This document shows, piece after piece, positions 23,963-32,193 of a stretch of DNA of 64,000 bases. The stretch lies in assembly GCF_004342445.1 (NCBI RefSeq), contig NZ_SLWW01000010.1, positions 1-64,000 on the forward strand, written 5' to 3'. The first letter of the stretch is position 1, and every line of letters begins with the position of its first letter. Position numbers and translations under genes: made by a program. The DNA comes from Rhodovulum euryhalinum (GTDB lineage: Bacteria; Pseudomonadota; Alphaproteobacteria; Rhodobacterales; Rhodobacteraceae). The notes under the pieces are model-generated. The model searched no databases. It worked only from the letters and a program-made list of their open reading frames with translations, and was not told where the DNA came from.

Positions 23963-24826
23963 ATGACCCCTCCCGACACGCTCCGCGCGCTGCTGGCGCA
24001 ACCCGGCCTGATCACCATGCCCTGCTGCTTTGATCCGCTGTCGGCGAAGCTGATCGAGCAGGCGGGCTTTCCGCTGACCTTCATGTCGGGCTTCGCGGCC
24101 TCGGCCGCGCGGCTGGGGCTGCCCGACACGGGGCTCATGTCCTATGCCGAGGTGGTCGACCAGGGCCGCAACATCTGCAACGCGGTGTCGATCCCGGTGA
24201 TCGGCGACGGCGACACGGGCTATGGCAACGCGATCAACGTCAAGCGCACCGTGCAGGGTTTCGCCCGGGCCGGGTTCGCCGCGGTGATGATCGAGGATCA
24301 GGTCTCGCCCAAGCGTTGCGGCCACGTCGCGGGCAAGGCGGTGGTCGACCGCGAAGAGGCCTATGCCCGCATCCGGGCGGCCGCCGATGCGCGCGCCGAG
24401 GGCGCCGATATCCTGATCCTCGCCCGCACAGACGCCCGGCACGAGCACGGGCTGGACGAGGCGATCGCGCGCGCCGCCCGCTTTGCCGAGCTTGGCGCCG
24501 ATATCCTGTTCGTCGAGGCGCCGCGCGATGCGGCCGAGATGGCGCGCGTGCCCGCGGAACTGGGCAAGCCCTGCATGGCCAATATCGTCGAGGGCGGCCT
24601 GACCCCTGCCCTGCCCCCGGCCGAGCTGGAGGCCATGGGCTACAGGATCGCCGCCTACCCGCTGACGCTGCTGGCCGCCGCGATGAAGGCCATGGTGGAC
24701 ACGCTCGCGGCGTTCCGGACCGACACGCCGGACGAGGACCGCCTGATGGGATTCGCCGAACTCAAGCGCCGGATCGGCTTCGACGCCTATTTCGACGAGG
24801 AGGCGCGCTACGCCGGCAAGGGCTGA
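23963..24826 (+). CDS. Isocitrate lyase/PEP mutase family enzyme
   Basis: This 287-aa TIM-barrel protein has the family signature SPKRCGH (K-x-C-G-H), the metal-binding GDGDTGYGN and VMIEDQ, and LILARTDAR. Relatives include 2-methylisocitrate lyase, oxaloacetate decarboxylase, carboxyvinyl-carboxyphosphonate mutase and dimethylmalate lyase; motifs alone do not separate them. It starts 7 bases after the DctM gene, so it probably cleaves the acid imported by the TRAP system. Confidence 0.85.
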   Translation: MTPPDTLRALLAQPGLITMPCCFDPLSAKLIEQAGFPLTFMSGFAASAARLGLPDTGLMSYAEVVDQGRNICNAVSIPVIGDGDTGYGNAINVKRTVQGFARAGFAAVMIEDQVSPKRCGHVAGKAVVDREEAYARIRAAADARAEGADILILARTDARHEHGLDEAIARAARFAELGADILFVEAPRDAAEMARVPAELGKPCMANIVEGGLTPALPPAELEAMGYRIAAYPLTLLAAAMKAMVDTLAAFRTDTPDEDRLMGFAELKRRIGFDAYFDEEARYAGKG

Positions 24827-24895
24827 CCCATCCGGAATAGGGCGTGGATTTCGGAGCGCAGGCGCGTTAACCTTTTAACTGGGAAATACGCGCCG

Positions 24896-25096
24896 ATGGG
24901 GAATGCCATGAAGACACTCGTCTTAGCGTTATGCCTGATGCCCTTGTGGCTTGCCGGGCCCACATACGCCGCCAGCGCACCGGGCGGGGCGGCGACAGGC
25001 GATCTGGCGACCGTCTCCCATGGCGGCGGCTGCCGCAAGGACTCGCCCCCGGGCAAATGCTGTCACGCCGGGTCTCGGCCCTATCACTGCCACTGA
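24896..25096 (+). CDS. Small secreted Cys/His-rich protein, 66 aa
   Basis: A hydrophobic signal peptide (MKTLVLALCLMPLWLAG) is followed by a mature part of about 40 residues ending GGCRKDSPPGKCCHAGSRPYHCH. The C/H-rich end resembles the short YHYH-like or metal-binding tails of small periplasmic proteins. The true start may be the ATG at 24908, which has GGGG upstream. Function is unknown; metal binding is inferred from the Cys/His spacing. Confidence 0.6.
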   Translation: MGNAMKTLVLALCLMPLWLAGPTYAASAPGGAATGDLATVSHGGGCRKDSPPGKCCHAGSRPYHCH

Positions 25097-25111
25097 TCCG
25101 GCAACGCCGAG

Positions 25112-26431
25112 CTAGCGCGCCAGCACCAGCTCCGCCTTGAGCCCGCCCAGCCGCGCGCTTTGTCCCAGCCGCAGTGCGCCGCCATGGCCGCGCGCGATGT
25201 CCGACGCGATGGCAAGCCCCAGACCGACGCTTCCGCCCTTGTCCTGGGCGCGCGCCGCATCGAGCCGCTGGAACGGCTGTAATGCCTGCTCGCGCCGGTC
25301 CGCGGGGATTCCCGGTCCATCATCCTCGACGGTATAGACCACGCTCTCGGGGCTGACCGAGACCCCCAGCCCGGCGACGCGGCCATGGCGCAGCGCGTTG
25401 TCGACGAGGTTCTGCAACGCGCGTTCAACGGCCAGCGGGCGCAGCATGGCGTGCGTACCCTGCGGCAGTTCGCCGATCTCGACCGCGCCGCCCGAGGTCC
25501 GCGCCCGCGCGGCCACCCGCGCAAGAACCTCGGCCGGGTCGCAGGGTTCGGGATCGTCCAGCGCGTCGGCGCGGGCAAAGTCGAGAAACGTGTCGATCAT
25601 CCGCGCCATGTCGTCGATGTCGCGCTGCATCGCCTGTGTCTCGGGCGTTTCCTCGGCCATCGACAGTTCCAGCTTGAGCCGGGTCAGCGGTGTGCGCAGG
25701 TCGTGGCTGACCCCCGACAGCATCAGCGTGCGCTGCTCGATCTGCCGCTCGATCCGGTCGCGCATATCGAGAAACGCGCGCCCCGCCGCCCGCACCTCGG
25801 TCGCACCCGACAGCTTGTAGGGCACCAGGCGCCCCTTGCCGAACGCCTCGGCCGCGGCGGCAAGCCGGGTGATCGGCCGCAACTGGTTGCGCAGGAAGAG
25901 ATAGGCGATCACCGTCATCAGCAGGCCGGTGACCACCATCAGCACCAGCAACTGGTGCGGGTTCGAGGCCGAGACCCGCCGCCGGTCAAAGCTGACCTCC
26001 ATGGGCCCCTGCGCCGTGTCGAGCCCGACCCGCACGATCCGCGAGGCGGCGCCAAGGTCGATGCCGCGGAACTCGGGCAGCCCATCGGCCAGCGTTCCGG
26101 TCACCACCCGGCCGGACAGGTCGTAGAACACCCGCATCTCGCCGCGCGGCGCAGCCTCGGTCAGCGCGACCCCCAGCGCCAGCGGCCGGGCCACCGCGCG
26201 CGCCTGTGCTTCGGCGGCGGCACGGTCCGGCGCCCCCTCGACCAGACGCACCAGATAGTCCAGCTCCAGCACGATGGCCTGCGTCATCTGCCGGGTCACA
26301 TCCTCGAAATGGCGCTGGATGAAGACGACCGACACGACCAGCTGCAGGGTCACCACCGGCACCAGCAAGATAAGCGCGGCCCGGCCGAAAAGCCCCCGCG
26401 GCAGCATCCGTTTGATCCATCCCGACCGCAT
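25112..26431 (-). CDS. Membrane sensor histidine kinase, EnvZ-like
   Basis: This 439-aa kinase has membrane segments near residues 15-37 and 158-180 that bracket a periplasmic sensor region. A HAMP domain follows, then the H-box GVSHDLRTPLTRLKLEL with the phosphoacceptor His, the N-box LQNLVDNALRHG, and the G-boxes VEDDGPGIP and GLGLAIASDIARGHGG. No response regulator lies on either side, so its partner is encoded elsewhere or this is an orphan kinase. The signal is unknown. Confidence 0.88.
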   Translation of the reverse strand: MRSGWIKRMLPRGLFGRAALILLVPVVTLQLVVSVVFIQRHFEDVTRQMTQAIVLELDYLVRLVEGAPDRAAAEAQARAVARPLALGVALTEAAPRGEMRVFYDLSGRVVTGTLADGLPEFRGIDLGAASRIVRVGLDTAQGPMEVSFDRRRVSASNPHQLLVLMVVTGLLMTVIAYLFLRNQLRPITRLAAAAEAFGKGRLVPYKLSGATEVRAAGRAFLDMRDRIERQIEQRTLMLSGVSHDLRTPLTRLKLELSMAEETPETQAMQRDIDDMARMIDTFLDFARADALDDPEPCDPAEVLARVAARARTSGGAVEIGELPQGTHAMLRPLAVERALQNLVDNALRHGRVAGLGVSVSPESVVYTVEDDGPGIPADRREQALQPFQRLDAARAQDKGGSVGLGLAIASDIARGHGGALRLGQSARLGGLKAELVLAR

Positions 26432-26476
26432 GCTAAAGCCATATCGGTCCCGCGCTTGCTTAGGAAGCCTTCACAG

Positions 26477-27373
26477 ATGGACACAGCCTTCGACCCCGTG
26501 CCCGGCGCCTGCGCGCGCCTGCGCCCCGGCCTGCGCCGGGTTCTGGCACCGAACCCCTCGCCGATGACCTTCCGGGGCACGAACAGCTACATCCTGGGCG
26601 AGGGCCGCGTCGCCGTGATCGACCCCGGCCCCGCGCTGCCCGCCCATCTCGATGCGCTGCTGGCCGCGCTCGCCCCCGGCGAGACGGTGAGCCATATCCT
26701 TGTAACCCATTCCCACGTGGACCATTCGCCGCTGGCCCGCCCGCTGTCACAGGCGACCGGCGCGCCCGTGCTGGCCTTCGGCGACAGCCGCGCGGGGCGG
26801 CGGGCCGACCTCGCCGGGCTTGCCGGGCTCGGCGGCGGCGAGGGCGTGGACACGGGATTCGCGCCCGACCTGCGTCTGGCCGATGGCGAAGCGGTTGCCG
26901 GCGACGGCTGGCGGGTCGTGGCGATCCATACACCCGGGCACATGGGCAACCACCTGAGCTTCGCCTGGGAGGACGCGCTGTTCACCGGCGATCACGTGAT
27001 GGGCTGGGCAAGTTCGATGGTCTCGCCGCCCGACGGCGATCTCGGCGCCTTCATGGCCTCGCTCGACCGCTTGGCGGCGCGGCCCGAGCAGGTGCTCTAT
27101 CCCGGCCACGGCGCACCGGTGGCCGACGGCCCCGCCCGCCTCGCCGAACTGGCCGCCCACCGCCGCGCACGGCGTGTCCAGGTCCTGGATGCGCTGGCCG
27201 CGGGCCCGGCCACGCCCGCCGAGATCGCACAGGCGATCTACACCGACACGCCACCGGCGCTGCTGCCCGCCGCCACCCGAAACGTCCTCGCCCATCTCAT
27301 TGAACTCGCAGACAACTTCCTTGCTGCCGCCGACGCCGAGATGGGCGCCGACGCCCGCTGGCACCGACTTTGA
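26477..27373 (+). CDS. MBL-fold metallo-hydrolase, LACTB2/glyoxalase-II-like
   Basis: This 298-aa protein has the metallo-beta-lactamase motif ILVTHSHVDHS (HxHxDH), the later HTPGHMGNHLSF, FTGDHVMG and YPGHG metal ligands, and a C-terminal winged-helix-like region (PAEIAQAIYTDTPPALL). This layout is typical of the LACTB2-like branch, which acts on thioesters or nucleic acids. The start at 26477 gives the full N-terminus. It is divergent from the sensor kinase. Confidence 0.85.
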   Translation: MDTAFDPVPGACARLRPGLRRVLAPNPSPMTFRGTNSYILGEGRVAVIDPGPALPAHLDALLAALAPGETVSHILVTHSHVDHSPLARPLSQATGAPVLAFGDSRAGRRADLAGLAGLGGGEGVDTGFAPDLRLADGEAVAGDGWRVVAIHTPGHMGNHLSFAWEDALFTGDHVMGWASSMVSPPDGDLGAFMASLDRLAARPEQVLYPGHGAPVADGPARLAELAAHRRARRVQVLDALAAGPATPAEIAQAIYTDTPPALLPAATRNVLAHLIELADNFLAAADAEMGADARWHRL

Positions 27374-27444
27374 ACCCCGTGTTCCTTTTTCTGCGATAAC
27401 CCTCTGGACGGGGCTGACTCGTCTTGCTATATCGCGCCCCACGT

Positions 27445-27519
27445 TCCGGCGTAGCTCAGCGGTAGAGCAGTTGACTGTTAATCAATTGGTCGTAGGTTCG
27501 ATCCCTACCGCCGGAGCCA
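27445..27519 (+). tRNA. tRNA-Asn (anticodon GTT)
   Basis: The sequence folds into a standard cloverleaf. The acceptor stem is TCCGGCG/CGCCGGA, the D-arm is GCTCAGCGGTAGAGC, the anticodon loop is CTGTTAA with GTT, and the T-arm is GTAGGTTCGATCCCTAC. An encoded CCA follows the discriminator G. It sits at the left edge of a lower-GC segment. Confidence 0.96.
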
Positions 27520-27646
27520 ATCACCCTTGGTTTCATTGGGAAATTGGCGCGACACGAATTCTACTAACAACCTACTCTTGCTTTCGCGTGGGTTGTTCGC
27601 GCCCTTCCAGCCCGCCGAACGCTCACGAAAGCGTGATAGCGCGGGG

Positions 27647-28036
27647 CTACGTCAGCTTCCATTGATCCGGCCCGATGTAGCCGCGTGACGCCTTGGCGAA
27701 GTCTTGGACGGCGGTTCGGTCGTTGATGTAGGTGCTGTGGAATTCGGCGAACGTGTTGCCTTCGCGCGGGCGTTCCATCACGTAGAAGTCGCAATATTGA
27801 TCGCACAGCCGACACGAATACGACCACCAGTTGTCGGACGTGTCGAAGTAGTCTTTCGCCCCAACGACAAGTTCGTGAAGCCCGGTGATGTGATAGCCCG
27901 CAACTTCGGGCAGAAACTTCGTCATGTTCGGGGCTTTGACTTCGCAGATGGTTGCCAGCCCGAAAAACGTGTTCCAGTGCCGCCGAATGGAAAGTGTGTA
28001 GGCGTAGCCGTTCCAGATTAGCGGTTTGAGTGCCAT
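27647..28036 (-). CDS. Hypothetical protein, 129 aa, low-GC segment
   Basis: The start at 28036 is supported by AAGGAA 7 bases upstream. The protein is rich in Trp, Tyr and Cys (NWWSYSCRLCDQYCDFYVM) and is clearly unlike its neighbours in composition. I recognise no domain. It lies in the segment downstream of tRNA-Asn, so it was probably acquired by transfer. Confidence 0.5.
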   Translation of the reverse strand: MALKPLIWNGYAYTLSIRRHWNTFFGLATICEVKAPNMTKFLPEVAGYHITGLHELVVGAKDYFDTSDNWWSYSCRLCDQYCDFYVMERPREGNTFAEFHSTYINDRTAVQDFAKASRGYIGPDQWKLT

Positions 28037-28151
28037 GCACAGTTCCTTCGCGTCCCTGCCCGGTGTATGCTGCGCCACAATCGGTTGCGCTGCTTCGTTG
28101 TGCTGCGACTATATACGCGGATCGCTTCCTTTGCAGCCAGGAGTTCGTTGC

Positions 28152-28334
28152 ATGGCCCAAGACACGCACGACGACCGACCGGGCTATTTCTACGTTGTCA
28201 CGCAGCCCGGCAAAGATTGGGAAGTTTGGATGTGGACGGGGCACAAATGGTATGAACCGGGCGAAGCCGACGCCAAGGACGCACCGTATTGGTGCCATAG
28301 GGTTCCGCAAGCGCCAAACCCCAACGACACGTAG
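28152..28334 (+). CDS. Hypothetical protein, 60 aa
   Basis: A small acidic protein rich in Trp and Tyr (YFYVVTQPGKDWEVWMWTGHKWYEPG). AGGAG lies 9 bases before the ATG. It is divergent from the 129-aa gene and 11 bases upstream of the next gene, with which it probably forms an operon. No family is recognised. Confidence 0.45.
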   Translation: MAQDTHDDRPGYFYVVTQPGKDWEVWMWTGHKWYEPGEADAKDAPYWCHRVPQAPNPNDT

Positions 28335-28345
28335 GAGTTTGCAGC

Positions 28346-28549
28346 ATGGGCTACGTTTCCACGACAACCGACTATGTTGACCTAGACGGCGACTACGGCA
28401 CCGTTGAAGGGGTCGAAGTCACTTGCACCAAGTGCGGGCATTCCGAAGAAAGCTTCGGTACCGACGAACCGTCGTTGAAACGGTGCGCTTATCTACTGCG
28501 GGAAAACTGCCCGCGTGGCGAAAGCAACTACTACGACGTGAACCCGTGA
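28346..28549 (+). CDS. Hypothetical small zinc-ribbon protein, 67 aa
   Basis: An acidic N-terminus is followed by VEVTCTKCGHSEESFGTDEPS and, later, CAYLLRENCP. The two Cys pairs could bind one zinc ion. AGGAG precedes the ATG. It is followed by a hairpin at 28558. Small ribbons like this are common in phage and plasmid DNA. Confidence 0.5.
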   Translation: MGYVSTTTDYVDLDGDYGTVEGVEVTCTKCGHSEESFGTDEPSLKRCAYLLRENCPRGESNYYDVNP

Positions 28550-28557
28550 CAAAAGGA

Positions 28558-28592
28558 AGCCCCGGCTGCGACGGTGAACGCAAACCGGGGCT
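28558..28592 (+). terminator. Hairpin terminator after the small-gene pair
   Basis: AGCCCCGG and CCGGGGCT form an 8-bp stem with a 19-base loop, 9 bases after the stop of the zinc-ribbon gene. The following bases are only mildly T-rich. Confidence 0.5.
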
Positions 28593-28620
28593 AGTTGCCC
28601 TTGGCACTAGGGATTGGTTG

Positions 28621-29285
28621 TCAGGGGTGTTCGCAGAGGGCGGCGACGGTCGCGCGTTGATCGGCGGGCAGTGCCCAAAGCGGCACGCAGAGGCAGGCCA
28701 CGACGTCAAGGTCAATGTCGCCTATCTGAGGTTCCACGCCGAGGTGGCGCGGGAGATTGCCACGGCCCTGCAACAGGTCGAGCACGGTGAGGCAGCCGAC
28801 CGAGGCGAGGCGACAGAGCGGGAGGCGTATCGGGTCGCCCTTGCCCGTGCCGCCGAGTTGGCCCCGGAGGGAACCGCTTGGATCACCCGTGAGGCGATCA
28901 TTGACCACATCGCCAGCCGCTACCGCCAAGACCCCGAGACGCTTGATCTCCCGTTCAAACTGAGCGATGCCGCCGAGGACGGTGAGAAGCAGCCGTCCCG
29001 TGGGTGTTCCGGTGTCTAGGTTCAGGTCCAGCACCCGCAGCGCCGCGCCGCGTTCCGTCAGCATGTCGAGGATGTCCAGAAGGTGGGCCACAGACCGGGC
29101 CAGCCGGTCCAGCTTGGTGACAACCAGCGTGTCGTCCTCGCGGACCTAAGCCAGCGCCTCGGCCAGCCTCGCCCGCTCCTTCACGCCCACCGATGAGACC
29201 TGTTCCACGAACAGCCGTTCGCACCCGGCAGCCCTCAAGTCCCGCTCCTGCCCCTCTATCACCCCCCTGTTCCCTGTTCGCCGAC
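28621..29285 (-). pseudogene. Degenerate serine recombinase (resolvase)
   Basis: Read on the minus strand, one frame gives EGQERDLRAAGCERLFVEQVSS, then EALA, a TAG stop at 29146-29148, then REDDTLVVTKLDRLARS and LNLDTGTPTGRLLLTVLGGIAQFERE. This is the catalytic domain of a Tn3/Gin-type resolvase, interrupted by an in-frame amber codon. The N-terminal strand that normally carries the active Ser reads RVC here, and the sequence after FEREI (near 28944) no longer resembles a resolvase. The gene is therefore a remnant left by an old mobile element beside tRNA-Asn. Confidence 0.78.
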
Positions 29286-29395
29286 ATACTCGGTTTGCAC
29301 TGCATTGTAGGCATCTTCCGGACGTCCATTAAACCGATGGTCACGAACCTTTGCGACACGCGCAAGAGAAACCGGCACTGCAAGAGGCACCGACC

Positions 29396-31615
29396 ATGAA
29401 AGACCTTCTGAAGACCGTTTCCGGGAAGCTCGTACTTGCGGCCGGGATTGCGATCACGGTTATCCTGGCAGGATACATCGGATACAGCGGCTGGCGGGCG
29501 TCGCAGCGGGCCGGGCAGCAGGTGATGGAACTGGCCACGGAGAAGGCGGGCGAGATCGCAATGACGATCGCCGTTCCGGTGACCGAGGCGACATCCGCGG
29601 GGGCCGCGCTGAGTGGCGGGTTGGCCGGCTACATGGCGACGGGTCATGCGACGGCATCCGACGTCATCGAGATCCTGAAGGGCGTACCCACTCAATACGA
29701 AACGATCTTCTCCGCCTGGATGGCCGGGGTGCCCGGTGGCCCGACCGACGACGTCGTTGCCGGGAACGAGGGACGGAACGGCGACGGCGTGTTCACACCT
29801 TACTGGACCAAGGCGAAGGCGGGGGGGCTGGATTTCTCGACCTTCGGGATCGACCAGGAGGCGCAGTGGTTCTCGGTCCCCATCAAGACCGGCAAGAGCG
29901 TCATCACGGAACCCTATCTTTCCGACGAAAAACGCCTGCTGACATCGGTCGCCGTTCCGGTGGTGGTCGCGGGGCAAACCGTCGGCGTGGTCGGCGTCGA
30001 CATCGTCCTCACCGATCTGACCGCAATGCTGGGCAGGCTCGAGACGTTCGAGGGCGGGCGCGTCATGCTGGTCGACCAAGGCGGCAAATGGCTGGCCAAT
30101 CCGGACGCGAACGATCTGACCAAACCCTATGACGAAGTCGGCGCCGACCTGATCATGGCGGCGCTGTCGGACGGAAACCCGCGGGTGATCGAGGGTCTGC
30201 CGGACGGTGCGACGCGGCTTGTCTATCCGTTCACCGCCCCGGGGATGAACACGACCTGGGCCACGATCCTGGACGTGCCCGGCGCCGTGTTCAGCGCGCC
30301 GGTGTTCGATGCGGTCGCCGAAGCGATCGCTGGCGGTGTGCTGATCCTGATCATGACACTTGCCACCATCTACCTGACCGCCACCTCTCTGGTCGCCCGA
30401 CCGCTTCGGGGCATGCTGGAGGCCGTCAACGAGCTTGCCGCAGGCAAGTACGGCGACCCGGTGCCCGGGATCGAAAGAAACGACGACGTGGGGACCATGG
30501 CCACATCGGTCGAAGCCCTGCGGGAAGGTCTGCTCCAGAAGAACGAACTTGAGAAGCGGCAGGAGCACCTCCAGGAAGAACAGGCGCAGGTCGTCGAGAT
30601 CCTGGCATCCAGCCTGAAGGCCCTGGCCGCGGGGGATCTGTCGCGGACGATCAATGAGAGGTTCTCGGGTGCCTACGAAGCCCTGCGCCTGGACTTCAAC
30701 GCGACGATCGACACGTTGAACGAAATCATGGCGTCCCTGTCCGACAGCATCCGCGAGATCCGGGCGCGGTCCGACGAGATCAGCGCGGGCTCGGACGAGC
30801 TTTCGCGGCGCACCGAAACCCAGGCGGCAACGCTCGAAGAGACCGTCGCGGCGCTGGACGAACTGACATCCTCGGTTCGCTCGGCGGCGGATGCAGCGGC
30901 AAACGTCGAGCGTTCGATGGCCGCAACGCGCAGCGATGCGCAGACCTCCGGGGAGATCGTGCGCGATGCCGTCAGTGCCATGTCGGAAATCAAGAAGTCC
31001 TCCGACCAGATCACGCAGATCATCGGGGTGATCGACGACATCGCGTTCCAGACCAACCTGCTGGCGCTGAACGCCGGCGTCGAGGCGGCGCGCGCGGGTG
31101 AATCCGGTCGCGGCTTCGCCGTCGTGGCCTCCGAGGTCCGCGCGCTGGCGCAACGGTCCTCGGACGCGGCGAAGGACATCAAGCAACTGATCGACGCCAG
31201 TTCCGTCCAGGTCGAGACGGGCGTCGGTCTTGTGAACCGCGCCGGTGAGTCCCTGACGGGCATCGTCGAGCGCGTGGCAAGGGTGGCCGATCAGATGTCC
31301 GAGATCGCCACCGGAGCGCAGGAACAATCCGTCGGCCTCGGAGAGATCAATGTGGGTGCGACGGAGCTTGACAAGGTGACACAACAGAACGCGGCCATGG
31401 TCGAGGAGACCTCCGCCGCCGCGGCTACCCTTTTTCAGGAGGCAACCGCGCTTGAGCACCAGGTCGGACGGTTCACGCTGCGAGACACTGAAGGCGGCTT
31501 CGGGCATGTGACCCCGGTCTCGGCAAGCAAAGCAAAAGGCGCCATCACCGGCGACCATCATGGGGCGAAAGCGCAGAAACGGGTCGCCAACGGGGATGGC
31601 TGGCACGATTTCTGA
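29396..31615 (+). CDS. Methyl-accepting chemotaxis protein with dCache sensor
   Basis: At 739 aa, it has membrane segments near residues 10-30 and 300-325. Between them is a dCache-type periplasmic sensor ([26 protein letters not shown]-like [18 protein letters not shown]). A HAMP domain follows, then a signalling coiled coil with the hairpin tip [28 protein letters not shown]. The C-terminus ends GWHDF, similar to the aromatic/acidic tails that tether CheR in this group. The ATG at 29396 is preceded by AGAGG. dCache receptors usually sense amino acids or carboxylates; the ligand is not deducible. Confidence 0.93.
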   Translation: MKDLLKTVSGKLVLAAGIAITVILAGYIGYSGWRASQRAGQQVMELATEKAGEIAMTIAVPVTEATSAGAALSGGLAGYMATGHATASDVIEILKGVPTQYETIFSAWMAGVPGGPTDDVVAGNEGRNGDGVFTPYWTKAKAGGLDFSTFGIDQEAQWFSVPIKTGKSVITEPYLSDEKRLLTSVAVPVVVAGQTVGVVGVDIVLTDLTAMLGRLETFEGGRVMLVDQGGKWLANPDANDLTKPYDEVGADLIMAALSDGNPRVIEGLPDGATRLVYPFTAPGMNTTWATILDVPGAVFSAPVFDAVAEAIAGGVLILIMTLATIYLTATSLVARPLRGMLEAVNELAAGKYGDPVPGIERNDDVGTMATSVEALREGLLQKNELEKRQEHLQEEQAQVVEILASSLKALAAGDLSRTINERFSGAYEALRLDFNATIDTLNEIMASLSDSIREIRARSDEISAGSDELSRRTETQAATLEETVAALDELTSSVRSAADAAANVERSMAATRSDAQTSGEIVRDAVSAMSEIKKSSDQITQIIGVIDDIAFQTNLLALNAGVEAARAGESGRGFAVVASEVRALAQRSSDAAKDIKQLIDASSVQVETGVGLVNRAGESLTGIVERVARVADQMSEIATGAQEQSVGLGEINVGATELDKVTQQNAAMVEETSAAAATLFQEATALEHQVGRFTLRDTEGGFGHVTPVSASKAKGAITGDHHGAKAQKRVANGDGWHDF

Positions 31616-31913
31616 GGGCTTTGCGCAATGGGCCGCGGTGGGCCTGCCGGTAGCGGGGCTGTTGCTGGCGGCGGCCTGGCTTGTCCTGACCCGGATCGCC
31701 CGGACCGTGATCGACACCCCGGGCCAGCCGCCCATCGGCTTCGCCCTCGACGACGACCGGGTGGCGCTGGATCCGCGCGGCATCTACACCCTGCGCGGCA
31801 CGATCCGCCGCGGCGGACAGCTCATGTTCACCCCCGACACGATCACCCGCGTCCTGCAGTGGGGCGATCCTGCCGATGTCGAGGTCATCCTGAAGATGGT
31901 GCCGCAAGACTGA
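31596..31913 (+). CDS. Hypothetical membrane-anchored protein, 105 aa
   Basis: One hydrophobic segment ([20 protein letters not shown]) lies near the N-terminus, followed by a small soluble part with beta character ([21 protein letters not shown]). It overlaps the chemoreceptor's end by 20 bases if it starts at 31596, or by more from 31560, so the two are probably co-translated. I recognise no domain. Confidence 0.55.
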   Translation: MAGTISEGFAQWAAVGLPVAGLLLAAAWLVLTRIARTVIDTPGQPPIGFALDDDRVALDPRGIYTLRGTIRRGGQLMFTPDTITRVLQWGDPADVEVILKMVPQD

Positions 31914-32193
31914 TCCGGCGACACCTCGCCCAATTCGGGCACCCATGGCTTGCGCCTGCCGGCCACGCGTCGCACCACACTGCCGCGCAGATGCCGCTGT
32001 TCCGGGAGACGAAAGGGCCGGACCGGCCTCGCCGGAAGGACATGGCCGGAAGTCCCGCCGGGTCCGATCTCGGCCACGCACTGACACGCGATGCCACGCG
32101 CGAACGGGCGAAGCCTGAGCGCCTGATCCGGCCGGATATGCTGACCTGCCAGCCCGATACGGCGGCCGTCGAGGATTTCCGTTCCGGGCTGTC

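Noticed and set aside
28423-29019. A 198-aa plus-strand frame over the resolvase remnant
   Set aside because: It lies antisense to clear resolvase motifs, begins inside the zinc-ribbon gene and has no ribosome site. It may contain a fused stretch after the resolvase breakpoint, but cannot be supported as a gene.
29137-29285. A separate intact gene upstream of the resolvase stop codon
   Set aside because: The frame on both sides of the TAG reads continuously as resolvase, so one broken gene explains it better than two.
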